Positions 1 through 9,653 of a DNA stretch of 64,000 bases are shown piece by piece. Position 1 is the stretch's first letter. Each line of letters begins with the position of its first letter. A program made the translations under genes and the position numbers. The notes below the pieces were generated by a model. That model was not told the origin of the DNA. It saw only the letters and a program-made list of their open reading frames with translations, and searched no databases. The DNA comes from Thermoleophilia bacterium. Lineage in GTDB: Bacteria; Actinomycetota; Thermoleophilia; Miltoncostaeales; Miltoncostaeaceae. The DNA is taken from positions 1-64,000 of the forward strand of contig JADLHW010000024.1 of NCBI GenBank assembly GCA_020848615.1. The letters are read 5' to 3'.

Positions 1-936
1 ATCGACATCGGCGGGACCAAGATCGCGGCGGTGCTGGCCGGCGACGACCTCACGGTGGTCCAGGAGGCGCGCCTGGCGACGCCCGCCACCCAGGAGGAGC
101 TCCTGCAGACCCTCGCCGCCACCATCGGCGGCCTGGCGACGCGTGCCACCGAACCGGTGCTCGCGGTGGGGGTCGGTGTGCCGTCCATGGTGGAGCGCCC
201 CAGCGGCCGGGTCGCGATGAGCGTGAACGTCGACCTCGAGGGCGTCGTGCTGGCCGACGAGCTCGCGCGCCGCACCGGCCGGACGGTGGTGGTGGACAAC
301 GACGCGAACGTCGCGGCCCTCGCCGAGCACCGTGCCGGGGCGGCCCGCGGCACCGACGCGGCGATCATCCTCACCCTCGGCACCGGTGTCGGCGGCGGGG
401 CGATCGTGGACGGCGAGCTGTTCCACGGCGGCACGGGCATGGGCACCGAGCTGGGCCACGTGGTCGTGGACGCGCACGGTCCGCCCTGCCCGGGCAGCTG
501 CCCCGGTTCGGGCTGCCTGGAGGCGTTCGCGGGCGGGATCGCCGTCGGCCGGGCGGCGCAGGCCGCCGCCGTGGACGACCCCCGCGGCGCGCTGGCCGCC
601 GCGATCCGCGAGCACGGCGCCGACGGGCGCGTGGTGACCGACCTGGCCCGCGGCGGGGATGCCGTGGCCGTGCGGCTGCTCACGGACGCCGGCTGGGCCC
701 TGGGGGTGGGCATGGCGGTCCTCGCGAACGTGTTCAACCCCGAGGTGTTCGTGCTGGGCGGCGGGATGGCGGCCGCCGGGTCGCTGGTGCTGGACGCCGC
801 CGAGGCCGAGTACCGGCGCCGTGCCCTGCCGCCGCACGCCGCGGCGCGCATCGTGCCGGCCCACTTCGGGCCGGAGGCCGGGGTGCTGGGCGCCGCGCTG
901 CTCGCCCGGGAGGCGGTGCGGGGCACCGCGTCGTAG
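1..936 (+). CDS. ROK family sugar kinase (glucokinase-like), 5' truncated
   Basis: This is a cytoplasmic ATP-dependent sugar kinase of the ROK family, probably phosphorylating glucose or a related hexose. The reading frame is open from base 1 and begins inside the first phosphate loop (DIGGTK), so the true start lies outside the window; 311 residues are visible. Family marks in order are the acidic VDNDANVAALAEH segment, the glycine-rich LTLGTGVGGG loop, and an ELGHVVVD helix followed by the cysteine cluster C-PGS-C-PGSG-C-LE, which corresponds to the ROK zinc site. No HTH domain is visible, so it is an enzyme and not a ROK repressor as far as can be seen. Substrate is inferred from family only. 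A PAC2 gene starts 11 bases after its stop. Confidence 0.9.
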   Translation: MDIGGTKIAAVLAGDDLTVVQEARLATPATQEELLQTLAATIGGLATRATEPVLAVGVGVPSMVERPSGRVAMSVNVDLEGVVLADELARRTGRTVVVDNDANVAALAEHRAGAARGTDAAIILTLGTGVGGGAIVDGELFHGGTGMGTELGHVVVDAHGPPCPGSCPGSGCLEAFAGGIAVGRAAQAAAVDDPRGALAAAIREHGADGRVVTDLARGGDAVAVRLLTDAGWALGVGMAVLANVFNPEVFVLGGGMAAAGSLVLDAAEAEYRRRALPPHAAARIVPAHFGPEAGVLGAALLAREAVRGTAS

Positions 937-939
937 GCT
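934..939 (+). promoter_or_regulatory. Putative -10 box (TAGGCT) of a leaderless PAC2 transcript
   Basis: TAGGCT overlaps the stop codon of the ROK kinase and lies 7 nt before the ATG at 947. At that distance transcription would start at or next to the ATG. No Shine-Dalgarno sequence precedes the gene. The same arrangement recurs in front of several other genes here. Confidence 0.45.
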
Positions 940-946
940 TGGACCG

Positions 947-1807
947 ATGAGCGGCATCGTCTGGGAAGAGCGCCCGCAGGACCTCCGGGACCCCGTGATC
1001 GTGGTCGCCTTCCGCGGCTGGAACGACGCGGGGGCCGCGGCGAGCACCGCGGTGACGGCCATCACGGGCGAGCTCGGCGCCCGCCGCCTGGGCGCCCTCG
1101 ATGCCGAGGACCACTTCGACCTGCAGGCCACCCGGCCGATGGTCGATCTCACGCTGCCCCAGCCGGAGCTGCGCTGGCCCGAGATCGAGATCCGGCTCGC
1201 CGACGGCGGCGCCCGCGACCTGCTGCTGGTCACCGGCCCCGAGCCCTCCATGCGCTGGCGCACGATGTGCACGGCGCTGCTGGACCAGCTCACCGGCCTG
1301 GGTGCGGCGACCGTGGTGACCCTCGGCGCGTTCCTGGCCGACGTCCCCCACACGCGTGCGGCGCGCCTCACCGGGATGTCCACCGACCCGGGCCTCGCCC
1401 GCCGGCTGGGCCTGCGCGACCCCTCGTACCGCGGTCCCACCGGCATCGTCGGCGTGTTCCACCACATGGCGGCGGCACGCGGGCTGCGGGCCACCTCGCT
1501 GTGGGCGCCCGCGGCCCACTACGCGGCCGGGATCCCGAACGCCAAGGCGGCGCTCGCCCTGGTGGAGACCTTCACGACCGTCACGGGCGCCACGGTGCCC
1601 ACCGGCGCGCTGCGCTCCAGCGCCGAGGCGTTCGAGCGCCAGGTGGACCGGGCGGTGCGCGACGACTCCCGGCTCATGGACCTCGTGCGCCAGCTGGAGG
1701 CGGCCGCCGACGAGGCGGATGCCCCGCGCCATGCCGACCTGCCGTCCGGCGACGAGCTCGCACGGGAGCTGGAGCGCTACCTGCGGGAGCGCGAGGGCGA
1801 CGGCTGA
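947..1807 (+). CDS. PAC2 family protein (paralogue 1)
   Basis: A 286-residue soluble protein of the PAC2 family (proteasome assembly chaperone 2-like fold), whose bacterial function is unsettled. The N-terminus (RDPVIVVAFRGWNDAG) is the typical PAC2 opening. The central stretch with LLLVTGPEPSMRW, a TLGAFLADVPHTR loop and the GVFHHMAAARG region follows the family order, and the C-terminal 50 residues are a charged helix. The ATG at 947 was chosen because homology begins there and a -10-like box precedes it; longer upstream frames lie inside the ROK gene. A second PAC2 gene (12985-13860) shares the architecture, including the charged tail. Function is not assigned. Confidence 0.85.
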   Translation: MSGIVWEERPQDLRDPVIVVAFRGWNDAGAAASTAVTAITGELGARRLGALDAEDHFDLQATRPMVDLTLPQPELRWPEIEIRLADGGARDLLLVTGPEPSMRWRTMCTALLDQLTGLGAATVVTLGAFLADVPHTRAARLTGMSTDPGLARRLGLRDPSYRGPTGIVGVFHHMAAARGLRATSLWAPAAHYAAGIPNAKAALALVETFTTVTGATVPTGALRSSAEAFERQVDRAVRDDSRLMDLVRQLEAAADEADAPRHADLPSGDELARELERYLREREGDG

Positions 1808-2001
1808 GCCCACCGTGGCGCGGGCATCCGCGCCCGCCCGGAGGGCGACGGGGCCCGTCACCGATGCCGCCCACGCACCCCGGGCCGAACATCGTGGGTG
1901 ACGGGGTGCCGTCCCATCGCGACGGTGCGTGACCGCCGGACCGGGAGGTGAAGACCGCCCACCGTCCGGTGTTCACGGCATCGTGGGGCCGTCGCGGAAC
2001 G

Positions 2002-2026
2002 GGCGGCACCCCGTTGCCGTGCCGCC
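2002..2026 (-). terminator. Hairpin terminator after the PAS-LuxR pair
   Basis: GGCGGCAC and GTGCCGCC form a perfect 8-bp stem around a 9-nt loop. The hairpin starts 2 nt past the stop codon of the minus-strand gene ending at 2029. No U-tract follows. The 194 bases between 1808 and 2001 show no gene. Confidence 0.5.
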
Positions 2027-2028
2027 GG

Positions 2029-5000
2029 TCAGTCGTCGCCGATGAGCCCCTCGCGACGGGCGATGTGGACGGCCTCCAGGCGGGACCGCGCCCCCAGGCG
2101 GCGCAGGATCGCGGCCACGTGGTTCGCCACCGTCGTGCGGGTGATCTCCAGTCGCACCGCGATCTCATCGGTGCCCGCCCCCTCGGCGAGCAGGTCGAGC
2201 ACCGCCATCTGGCGCCCGGTGAGCCGCGCCGACGGCCCCTCGCCCCGCGGCCGGGGCGCGGGCGCGACGATCCGCTCGTCGGTGACGTCGCTCATGGTGC
2301 CGGCCACCAGGACGCTCCCGTCGGGCTGCAACCGGGGGCGCCCGGTCGCCCGGATCCAGCGGATCTGCCCGTCGGGCCACAGCACCCGGTAGTCGAGGGA
2401 CAGCGGCACGCCCTCCAGCGTGCGCATCATGCGCGTGCGCACCAGGTCGCGGTCGTCGGGGTGCACCACGGATGTCGGCTCGCCGCCGGGAGGCGCCCCG
2501 TCCAGGCCGTACAGCCGCCACAGCTGCGGGCTGCCGTAGGTCACGCGCGGCTCGCCCTCCTTGGTGACGCGCACCTCGTACACCGCCTCCCCCATCGCGG
2601 CGATCACGCGCATGAGGCGCGCCTGCGCCGCCCGCAGGGCGTCGTCGGCGTCCATGACCTCGGTGACGTCGGTGATCACGCCGCCCACGACGTCCGCGGC
2701 GATCCGCGCCGCGCCGATGCGCAGCCGCAGGGCGCCGCGCGACCCGCGGACGCCGACGACCACCGACGCGGTGCCCCCGTCCTCCCGGACGCTGCGCAGC
2801 GCGTCGAGGAGCGCCCCCCGTTCCCGTTCGTCCGGGATGTGCGCGCACCACACCGCCATGCGCTCGGCGGGATCCTCGGGCATGGGCACGCCCAGCACCG
2901 GGCCGGCGTTCGGCCCGATGTGGCTCAGCACCCACCGTCCGGACCCGCCGATGCGCGCCTCGTAGGCGATCGCGGACGATCCGGACACCAGCCGGTTGAG
3001 GCCTCGCTCGGCGCGGAGCAGCGCCTGCCCGGTCTGCAGGAGCTCCGTGACGTCGGCGACCACCCCCGCCACCGCCGGGCGGCCGGGCGGCGCGTCGCGG
3101 CGCGCCATCGTCGCCCGGATCCAGCGGATCTCGCCGTCCGCGCGGACGATCCGCACGGTCACGCTGCCGCCGCCGCCGCGCCGTGCCAGCGCGAGCAGCT
3201 CGCGGGCCAGGGTCTCGCGGTCGGCCGGGTGGACGGCGTCCTCGAAGGCCCGGCCCCGGGACCGCGGGTCGTCGGGCAGCGCGGTGGCCAGCAGGCGATC
3301 CAGCGGGGCGCTCGCGTACGTGGCGTGCCAGCGCTCGTCGTCGCCCACCTCGCACTCCACGACCACCTCCTCCCGCGTGTCCAGGACACGGCGCAGCCGG
3401 TCGCCCGCCGAGCGCTGGTCGGTGATGTCGGTGAGGATGAGGCTGCGCCGCCCCGGGTCGCCGCCCTCCGCCCGGGCGAGCGTCGCGCGCACCCAGCGGA
3501 CGTCGCCGCCGGGCCGCACGAACCGGTGCTCGAGCGTGAGCATCCCGCCCTCCGCGGTCACGCGCGCCGCGGTGGCGGCCACCTCGTCCCGGTCGTCGGG
3601 ATGGATCGCGCCGGTCACCACGGCGCCGGCGGCCTCCGGGTCGGCCGGCACCGGGCGGTCCAGCAGGCGCTCCAGCTCCGGGCTGGCGCGTTCCACCGCC
3701 CACCGGCCGTCCGGCAGGCTGCGCGCCTCGACGACGATGGCGCCCACGGACGCCAGCACCCGCTGGGCGAACGCCCGGGCCTCCCACTGCTCGGTGAGGT
3801 CGGTCTTCACGCCTGCGAGCCTGGGGCGGCCGTCGTCGCCGATGAACCGCGCCATCGTCGCGCTGACCCGGCGGATCGCGCCGTCCGCCCGCACGTGCCG
3901 GTACTCGGTGATCACGGAACCGCCCTCGTTCCACACCCTCGTCGCGGCACCGGACATGGCCTCGGCGTCATCCACGTGCACGGCGCCCATGAAGACCGCC
4001 GCGCGCTCGACGGGGTCGGCGGGCAGCGGCGCCCCCACCAGGCGGGCGCCCGACGGGGAGACGTACGAGTACGCCCACCGGCCGTCCGGCAGCATCTCCG
4101 ACTCGCAGATGACGGCGTCGACCACCTCCGCGATGCGCCGCAGCCGCGCCTCCACGGCGCGGCGCCCGGTGACGTCGGTGAGCAGGCCCAGCACGCGCGG
4201 CGACTCGCCGGCCACGCGCGTGGACACCAGGGTGCCCTCCAGGCGCACGGTCCCGCCCGCCCGCGTGACGAGCCGCACCTGGATCCGCTCCCTGCTGGCC
4301 CCCGCCCTGAGGCGGCGCATCGCGCCGTCCAGCAGCGGCATGTCGTCGGGATGCAGGCGCCGCTCGAGTTCCGCGCCCAGCTCGGCGGGACCGGCCGGCT
4401 CCACGCCCAGCAGGCCGGCCGCCGACGGGCTGAGGGATCGCACGTACCAGACGCCGGAGGCGTCCCACACGACCTCGACCACCAGGTCCCGCACCATCGC
4501 GAGGACGTGCTCCAGCTCCTGCCGGGTCGCCCGTTCCTCGGTGATGTCGGTCACGATCGCCCACACGCCGAGATCCGGGTACACGCCGCTGTACGGGGCG
4601 ATGGTGGACCGCACCCAGCGCACCGCCCCGTCCGGGGCGATCACCCGGTACTCGTCGGTGCGCGGCGGCGAGTCGGCCCGCACCTCGCCGAAGCGGGCGA
4701 GGGCGGCCTGGCGGTCGTCCGGGTGGATCGCGGCGACCCACTCGTCCATGAGCCGCAGCGGGCTCCACCGGGAGCGCAGGATGTCCGGGAAGCCGCCGGT
4801 CACGAACTCCAGGATCACCCGGCCGCCCACCAGGCGCCCGCCCCACACCATCTGGTCGGGCGCGGCGCCGGCCGGGGCGCCGGTGTCCGCGGGCTCGGGG
4901 ATGTGGAACGACGGGGCCGGCGGGGCGATGTGCACCGCCACCTCCCCGCCCGGCAGGGGCAGCCACCGCAGCCGCTGGCCCTCGCCGCCCGCGGAGAACC

Positions 5001-5262
5001 ACACGCTCACCATGCCGGGGGTCCCCGCCTCCACCGCGGAGGCGATCGCCGCGAGGATGTCGGTTTCGGTGACGTGGGCCCGCAGGAACGCCAGGAGGTC
5101 CTGGCCCTCCGCCGGCGCGGGCGGGGTCCAGTCCGGCCCCACCGAGACCTCGCGCACCGGCAGACGCGGGCCGTCGACGGCGCACACCACGCCGAGCCCG
5201 GCACGGATGCCCGCATCGGCCGGGGCGGCCGCGGACGTGAGCTCCGGGAGATGCTCGGTCAC
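2029..5262 (-). CDS. Multi-PAS sensor with C-terminal LuxR-type HTH (seven PAC units)
   Basis: A 1077-residue cytoplasmic one-component regulator. After an N-terminal region of about 150 residues there are seven consecutive PAS/PAC units, recognised by the recurring (I/V)HPDDR helix, a WVRAT-type strand and a closing (L/V)xDVTE linker. The last 65 residues are a LuxR/GerE HTH (LTGRQMAVLDLLAEGAG, then TRTTVANHVAAILRRLGARS). There is no kinase, receiver or membrane segment, so ligand or redox sensing is probably coupled directly to DNA binding. The GTG at 5262 was chosen because it lies one base after the stop of the upstream paralogue, giving a coupled operon; the open frame continues upstream only in shadow sequence. 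Ligands are unknown. Two such genes in tandem suggest local duplication with gain or loss of PAS units. Confidence 0.85.
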   Translation of the reverse strand: MTEHLPELTSAAAPADAGIRAGLGVVCAVDGPRLPVREVSVGPDWTPPAPAEGQDLLAFLRAHVTETDILAAIASAVEAGTPGMVSVWFSAGGEGQRLRWLPLPGGEVAVHIAPPAPSFHIPEPADTGAPAGAAPDQMVWGGRLVGGRVILEFVTGGFPDILRSRWSPLRLMDEWVAAIHPDDRQAALARFGEVRADSPPRTDEYRVIAPDGAVRWVRSTIAPYSGVYPDLGVWAIVTDITEERATRQELEHVLAMVRDLVVEVVWDASGVWYVRSLSPSAAGLLGVEPAGPAELGAELERRLHPDDMPLLDGAMRRLRAGASRERIQVRLVTRAGGTVRLEGTLVSTRVAGESPRVLGLLTDVTGRRAVEARLRRIAEVVDAVICESEMLPDGRWAYSYVSPSGARLVGAPLPADPVERAAVFMGAVHVDDAEAMSGAATRVWNEGGSVITEYRHVRADGAIRRVSATMARFIGDDGRPRLAGVKTDLTEQWEARAFAQRVLASVGAIVVEARSLPDGRWAVERASPELERLLDRPVPADPEAAGAVVTGAIHPDDRDEVAATAARVTAEGGMLTLEHRFVRPGGDVRWVRATLARAEGGDPGRRSLILTDITDQRSAGDRLRRVLDTREEVVVECEVGDDERWHATYASAPLDRLLATALPDDPRSRGRAFEDAVHPADRETLARELLALARRGGGGSVTVRIVRADGEIRWIRATMARRDAPPGRPAVAGVVADVTELLQTGQALLRAERGLNRLVSGSSAIAYEARIGGSGRWVLSHIGPNAGPVLGVPMPEDPAERMAVWCAHIPDERERGALLDALRSVREDGGTASVVVGVRGSRGALRLRIGAARIAADVVGGVITDVTEVMDADDALRAAQARLMRVIAAMGEAVYEVRVTKEGEPRVTYGSPQLWRLYGLDGAPPGGEPTSVVHPDDRDLVRTRMMRTLEGVPLSLDYRVLWPDGQIRWIRATGRPRLQPDGSVLVAGTMSDVTDERIVAPAPRPRGEGPSARLTGRQMAVLDLLAEGAGTDEIAVRLEITRTTVANHVAAILRRLGARSRLEAVHIARREGLIGDD

Positions 5263-5263
5263 G

Positions 5264-7570
5264 TCACCCCACGGGCCCCGGGACGTCCCGGTCTCCGGGC
5301 CCCGGGACGGCCCCGGAGAGCCAGCGCTCCCCCGTCGCCTGGCCCAGCACCACGGCCACCGCCTCCAGCCGGGAGCGCACCCCCAGCCGGCGTAGCAGCG
5401 CCGCGACGTGATTCGCGACCGTGACCGGACGGATGCCCATCGCACGCGCGATCTCGTCGGTGCTCGCGCCGGAGGCCAGGTGGTCGAGGACCTCCCGTTG
5501 GCGGGCGGTGAGCGGCGGCAGGCCGGCGATGCGCTCGGCCGCCCTCGCCGGCGGTCGCACGATCTCCCCGGTGACGTCGCGGATCGTCCCGACCAGGCGC
5601 ACCACGCCGTCGTCCCCGAACCGCCCGAGCGCGGTCCACCGCACCCACCGCACCGGATCGTCCGGCCGGACGATCCGGTGCTCGGCGACGCTCACGTCCT
5701 CGCGCCGCAGCAGCCGCCTGAACTGGTCACGGCTCAGCGGGCGGTCCTCGGGGGGCACGGCCTCCGCCAGGAGGTCGCCGAGCCGGAACGCCTCGGCCGG
5801 CTCCATCCCCAGGATGTCCCACAGGCGCGCGGAGGCGAAGCTGAACTCGCAGACCCCGGCCGCCGCGTCGTGCACCACGACCTCCCAAAGCCCGTCCGGC
5901 ACCGACGCGACGATCCGGGCGAACCGGCCGCCGTCGGGCACGGTGTCCGGGGCCAGCGCCTCCGCGAGGTCGGTGATGTCGCTCGCGACGCACGTGACGG
6001 CGCCGGGCGCCGCGCGGTGCAGCTCCGTGCGCACCCACCGCACCCCGCCGCCGGCGGTGCGCACCCGCCGGGCGCCGCGCACCACCGCGCCGCGCTCGGC
6101 GGCACGGATGTCGGCCAGCAGCCCGGGACGGTCGCGTGGATCGACGGCCCCCATCCACGCGGCGGCCCGCGCGGCACCGGGCGCCAGGTCCGGCATCCCC
6201 AGCAGGACGGCGGCGGCGCGGCTCGCGTACCGGGGCGTGACGTCTCCGCCGGAGACCGCGAACTCCACCACGACCTCCTCCGGCCCCTCGGCGACCGGTG
6301 CCCGCCGCACCGGATCCCGCAGGCGCCCGGACGCCGGCCCGGGACCCGTTCCCGAGATGTCGGTGATCACGCCGGTCAGCCGGACGGGGGCCCGCGACAC
6401 CCGGACGAAGGTCGTGCGGACGCGGCGGGTCCCGCCGCGGGGCGGCACCACCCGGTACTCGGCCACGGTGGGGCGCCCGGTGACCACCGCCTCGGTGAGC
6501 GCCGCCAGCGCCCGCCGCACGTCGTCGGCGTGCATCCGCTCGATGCAGACGGCGGCCCGGCGGCGCGGGTCGTCGGGGATGTCCCCGCCCAGGATCTCCC
6601 GTGCCACCGGGCTGAGGTGATCGTTCCGCCACTCCCCGTCCACGCCGAGATGCATCTCGTACACCCCGGATGCCGTCTCCGCGGGTGCCCGCCCATCGGT
6701 GACGCCGGTCGAGGACCCCGCCACGTCACGCGGGTCGCGCGAGGACAGCAGCGCCCGGAGCCTGCGGCGCAGATCCTCCGGCAGGGCCGCACCCGGGTGG
6801 TCCAGCAGCTCCGAGACGGCGCGCACCAGCTCCACGAGCCGCAGGTCGCGGAGCTTCTGCTCGGTGATGTCGATGCACACGCCCGTCACCCGCGGGGCGC
6901 CGTCCCCCGAGAACCCCGTGATGCGGTCCCGGACCCATCGGACCTCGCCGTCGCTGCGGATGATGCGGTAGTCGTGGGACAGCGGCTCGCGGCGCGTGGT
7001 GCCGTCCAGGGCGGCGGCGGTGGCGCGACCGATGTCATCGGGGTGGATCGACGCGAGCCAGGCGTCGGAGCGCTCGACCGGGTCGTCCGGGATGGGGCGG
7101 CCGTGCAGGCGCTCCCACCCGGGGCTCACGTACGTGGCTGCCCAGCGTTCGCCCGGCATCCGGCGCAGCTCGTAGCAGACCTCGTCGAGCCGCTCGAGGG
7201 CGCTGCGGAGGTCCGGGACCCGGCCGTCGCCGCGGGACCGGGGGTCCGCCTCCGGCGCGCCGAAGCGCACCGCGACCGCGTGATGGCCGTCCCCCGTCTC
7301 CACGGCGGTGACCGTCAGCGCGCCGCGCACCCCGCCGGGGACGACGACCGCGATGGAGGCCTGCGCCGCGCCGGCCTCCCGCAGTCCGGCCACCCAGGCG
7401 GCGAGGCGGGCGGGGGCGTCGGAGCGCCCCACCGCCCGCAGGGCGGCGATCAGGTCATCGCCCGGGGCGGCCGTGAGCCACGGTGCCACGGTGCCGGCAC
7501 CGGCGACGACCTCGAGGCGGCCGTCCCGGAGCACGCACGTGAAGCGCCTGGCGAGCTCGGTCAGCTCCAC
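5264..7570 (-). CDS. Multi-PAS sensor with C-terminal LuxR-type HTH (four PAC units)
   Basis: A 768-residue paralogue and operon partner of the gene at 2029-5262. An N-terminal domain of about 150 residues is followed by four PAS/PAC units, each with the HPDD-like helix, a RWVR strand and a DIT/DVT exit linker. The C-terminal LuxR HTH (LTARQREVLDHLASGAS; VTVANHVAALLRRLGVRS) is nearly identical in layout to that of the neighbour, so both may bind related sites or heterodimerise. The GTG at 7570 is supported by an AAGGA ribosome-binding site about 6 nt upstream. No enzymatic output domain is visible. The gene is divergent from the GntR gene; the intergenic region holds a palindrome at 7778-7791. 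Confidence 0.85.
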   Translation of the reverse strand: MELTELARRFTCVLRDGRLEVVAGAGTVAPWLTAAPGDDLIAALRAVGRSDAPARLAAWVAGLREAGAAQASIAVVVPGGVRGALTVTAVETGDGHHAVAVRFGAPEADPRSRGDGRVPDLRSALERLDEVCYELRRMPGERWAATYVSPGWERLHGRPIPDDPVERSDAWLASIHPDDIGRATAAALDGTTRREPLSHDYRIIRSDGEVRWVRDRITGFSGDGAPRVTGVCIDITEQKLRDLRLVELVRAVSELLDHPGAALPEDLRRRLRALLSSRDPRDVAGSSTGVTDGRAPAETASGVYEMHLGVDGEWRNDHLSPVAREILGGDIPDDPRRRAAVCIERMHADDVRRALAALTEAVVTGRPTVAEYRVVPPRGGTRRVRTTFVRVSRAPVRLTGVITDISGTGPGPASGRLRDPVRRAPVAEGPEEVVVEFAVSGGDVTPRYASRAAAVLLGMPDLAPGAARAAAWMGAVDPRDRPGLLADIRAAERGAVVRGARRVRTAGGGVRWVRTELHRAAPGAVTCVASDITDLAEALAPDTVPDGGRFARIVASVPDGLWEVVVHDAAAGVCEFSFASARLWDILGMEPAEAFRLGDLLAEAVPPEDRPLSRDQFRRLLRREDVSVAEHRIVRPDDPVRWVRWTALGRFGDDGVVRLVGTIRDVTGEIVRPPARAAERIAGLPPLTARQREVLDHLASGASTDEIARAMGIRPVTVANHVAALLRRLGVRSRLEAVAVVLGQATGERWLSGAVPGPGDRDVPGPVG

Positions 7571-7777
7571 GCGGGTCCTTCGGAGTCGGAACGCGGACCC
7601 CGTGCCCTCGGGGATCCGCGGCGGGCGGCGGCAGGGTACGACGTAAGAATTGGACGGTCAAGGACGGGGTTTCCGCCGCGCGCCGGGGGGACGGCGCACC
7701 CCGCCGCGGACAGCCGGTGGCACACGCCTGATCCGCGCACATCAAATCCGGATTCGTCTTTGCCGATCATCCTGATC

Positions 7778-7791
7778 GAGTGATATCACTC
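7778..7791. promoter_or_regulatory. 14-bp perfect palindrome GAGTGATATCACTC, putative operator
   Basis: The perfect palindrome lies in an AT-rich patch (about 7726-7810) that stands out from its GC-rich surroundings. It sits 54 nt upstream of the first GntR start candidate and between the divergent PAS-LuxR and GntR genes. GntR-family repressors commonly bind short inverted repeats near their own promoters, so autoregulation by the adjacent gene is the simplest reading. Confidence 0.45.
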
Positions 7792-7844
7792 CTAATCAAG
7801 ATCGATCATGCGCGCAGCCGACGCGCCGCACCGGAGCCGCACGA

Positions 7845-8702
7845 ATGACGCACGCGTGGGATGCAGGTCGGATGAGCGCCGCCGCAGACCCTGCCCGCCC
7901 CCGCCGCAAGCCATCGCCGCGGACCGACGCCGCCGAACACGAGATCCGGCAGTGGCTGGTGCAGCGCCAGCACCGCCCCGGGGACCGCCTCCCGGCGGAC
8001 GTCGAGCTGGCCCAGATGCTGGGCGTCGCGCGCAGCACCGTGATCGCCGCCCTCGACCGCCTCGAGGACGACGGCGTCATCATGCGCCGTCAGGGCAGCG
8101 GGACGTTCGTCCGCGAGGTGCCGCTCCCCACCGGCGCCGTGCACGGGCTCGAGGTGTTCGAGGCGTACCCGCGCACCGCCGCCCGGCAGGGACGGCCGCT
8201 GGGCATCGGCGAGATCCGCATCGAGCCGGACGCGCCGCTCCAGGCCGACGTGGCGGGCGTGCTCGGCGTGGGGGCCGGCGCCCCCGCGCCCTGCATCACG
8301 ACCACCCTCGTCACCGACGGCCGCCCGCGGGCCCGCACGAGGGACCACGTGCACCCCGACATCGCCCTCCCGGAACCCGATGCGCTCCGCGACCGCATCC
8401 GCGCCGGCGAGTCCGTGCTGGACGTCCTCATCGCGTCGAGGATCCCCGTCGCCTACGGGCAGACCGAGATCCGCGGCCGGCTGGTGGGCCCGGACACCGA
8501 GCTGGGCGCGGAGCTGGGCGTGGCATCGCCCGTCGCCGCCGTCGAGCTCGTCGAGACCGCGCACCTCGCATCCGGTGCCTGCGTGCGGCACTCGGTCGAC
8601 GTGTTCCTGCCGGGGGCGCTCGACCTGCAGGTGTTCCGGCGCGTCGACCTGCGGCACGCCGCCCGCCCCCGCGCCCTGCCGCGCGGCGGCCGGGCCGTGT
8701 AA
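7845..8702 (+). CDS. GntR family transcriptional regulator with UTRA domain
   Basis: A 285-residue DNA-binding regulator. Residues about 28-100 form the winged helix of the GntR family (EHEIRQWLVQRQHRPGDRLP, then AQMLGVARSTVIAALDRLEDDG and the wing GSGTFVREV). Residues about 130-275 match a UTRA-type effector domain of the HutC subfamily. The ATG at 7845 is the first in frame; ATG 7872 gives a more typical N-terminus (MSAAADPARP) and is equally possible, since neither has a clear Shine-Dalgarno site. The effector is unknown, and no metabolic operon is attached downstream because the next gene is convergent. It probably acts at the 7778-7791 palindrome. Confidence 0.85.
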   Translation: MTHAWDAGRMSAAADPARPRRKPSPRTDAAEHEIRQWLVQRQHRPGDRLPADVELAQMLGVARSTVIAALDRLEDDGVIMRRQGSGTFVREVPLPTGAVHGLEVFEAYPRTAARQGRPLGIGEIRIEPDAPLQADVAGVLGVGAGAPAPCITTTLVTDGRPRARTRDHVHPDIALPEPDALRDRIRAGESVLDVLIASRIPVAYGQTEIRGRLVGPDTELGAELGVASPVAAVELVETAHLASGACVRHSVDVFLPGALDLQVFRRVDLRHAARPRALPRGGRAV

Positions 8703-8737
8703 CCGGAGCCGCCCGCGGGGCCCCGGACCGCACATGC

Positions 8738-9640
8738 TCAGGCGGTGCCCGAGAAGGTGTTGCAGGCCTCGGGTCCGGCGGCCTTGTAGCCCTCCTGGAA
8801 CCAGTGCTGCCGGCGCTCGCTCGAGCCGTGCGTGAAGCTCTCGGGGATCACCCGGCCCTGGAACGTCTCCTGGATGCGGTCGTCGCCCACGGCCGCGGCG
8901 GCGTCCAGCGCGGTGGCGATCTCCCGCTGGGTCACCTCGAAGCCGATCACGCCCCGCCCGGCGTTCGCCGTCCAGGCGCCGGCGAGGCAGTCCGCCTGCA
9001 GCTCCGACCGCACGGCGGCGCTCTGCGGGCCGGTGCGCCGGTCGCCGCTGATCTGGTCGAGGACGCCGAGCAGGTTCTGCACGTGGTGCCCGTACTCGTG
9101 AGCCACCACGTACGCCTCGGCGAAGGGGCCGCCCTGGGCGCCGAACTGGTCCTGCAGCGTCCGGAAGAACCCGAGGTCCAGGTAGATCTTCTTGTCGCCC
9201 GGGCAGTAGAACGGCCCGGTCTGCTCCGTCGCGGTCCCGCACGCGCTGGTGGTGCTGCCCGAGAAGAACACGGTGGTCGCCGGCGTGTACGAGCGGCCGA
9301 GGTTCTTGAACTCATGCCGCCAGTAGGCCTGGATGTCGTTGATGAAGGCCACCATCCGGCAGTCCTCGCGCTCGTCGGCGTCCGCACCCGTCCGGCAGGC
9401 GGTCTGCACCTCGCCCGCGCCCTGGGACGCGCCCGGTCCGAGCGCCTGGTCGTCCAGGCTCGCCCGGCCCCCCAGGCCGGAGCCGCCGCCGCCGACCCCG
9501 AAGATCAGCGCGAGGATCACGCCGATGATCCCGAGTCCGCCGCCGCCCACGGCGATGCCCCCGCGGCCGCCCAGCCGGCCACCGCGCCGGTCCTCGATCT
9601 GTGAGGTGTCGAGCTGTGAGTTGTCGTCGAAGTCGACCAT
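8738..9640 (-). CDS. Neutral zinc metallopeptidase (YpfJ/KPN_02809 family)
   Basis: A 300-residue membrane-anchored zinc metallopeptidase. The N-terminus is a charged segment and a glycine-rich stretch followed by one hydrophobic helix at about residues 30-50 ([13 protein letters not shown]). The catalytic domain carries the zinc motif HEYGHH in [12 protein letters not shown], and the family sequences [23 protein letters not shown] and [12 protein letters not shown]. Four or more cysteines suggest an extracytoplasmic domain. The ATG at 9640 fits the family start (MVDFDDN). The substrate is not known for this family. The gene is convergent with GntR, and a degraded reading frame lies directly upstream. 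Confidence 0.9.
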   Translation of the reverse strand: MVDFDDNSQLDTSQIEDRRGGRLGGRGGIAVGGGGLGIIGVILALIFGVGGGGSGLGGRASLDDQALGPGASQGAGEVQTACRTGADADEREDCRMVAFINDIQAYWRHEFKNLGRSYTPATTVFFSGSTTSACGTATEQTGPFYCPGDKKIYLDLGFFRTLQDQFGAQGGPFAEAYVVAHEYGHHVQNLLGVLDQISGDRRTGPQSAAVRSELQADCLAGAWTANAGRGVIGFEVTQREIATALDAAAAVGDDRIQETFQGRVIPESFTHGSSERRQHWFQEGYKAAGPEACNTFSGTA

Positions 9641-9653
9641 GCGGTCCGGGAGA

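Noticed and set aside
1948-5424. A 1158-codon open frame on the plus strand opposite the PAS-LuxR gene
   Set aside because: Its product is Arg/His/Pro/Ala-rich without domain structure, and it mirrors the codons of the minus-strand gene; high G+C makes such antisense frames common.
7608-7790. Riboswitch or structured leader upstream of the PAS-LuxR operon or the GntR gene
   Set aside because: Apart from the short palindrome at 7778-7791, no conserved riboswitch core or extended helix set could be recognised.
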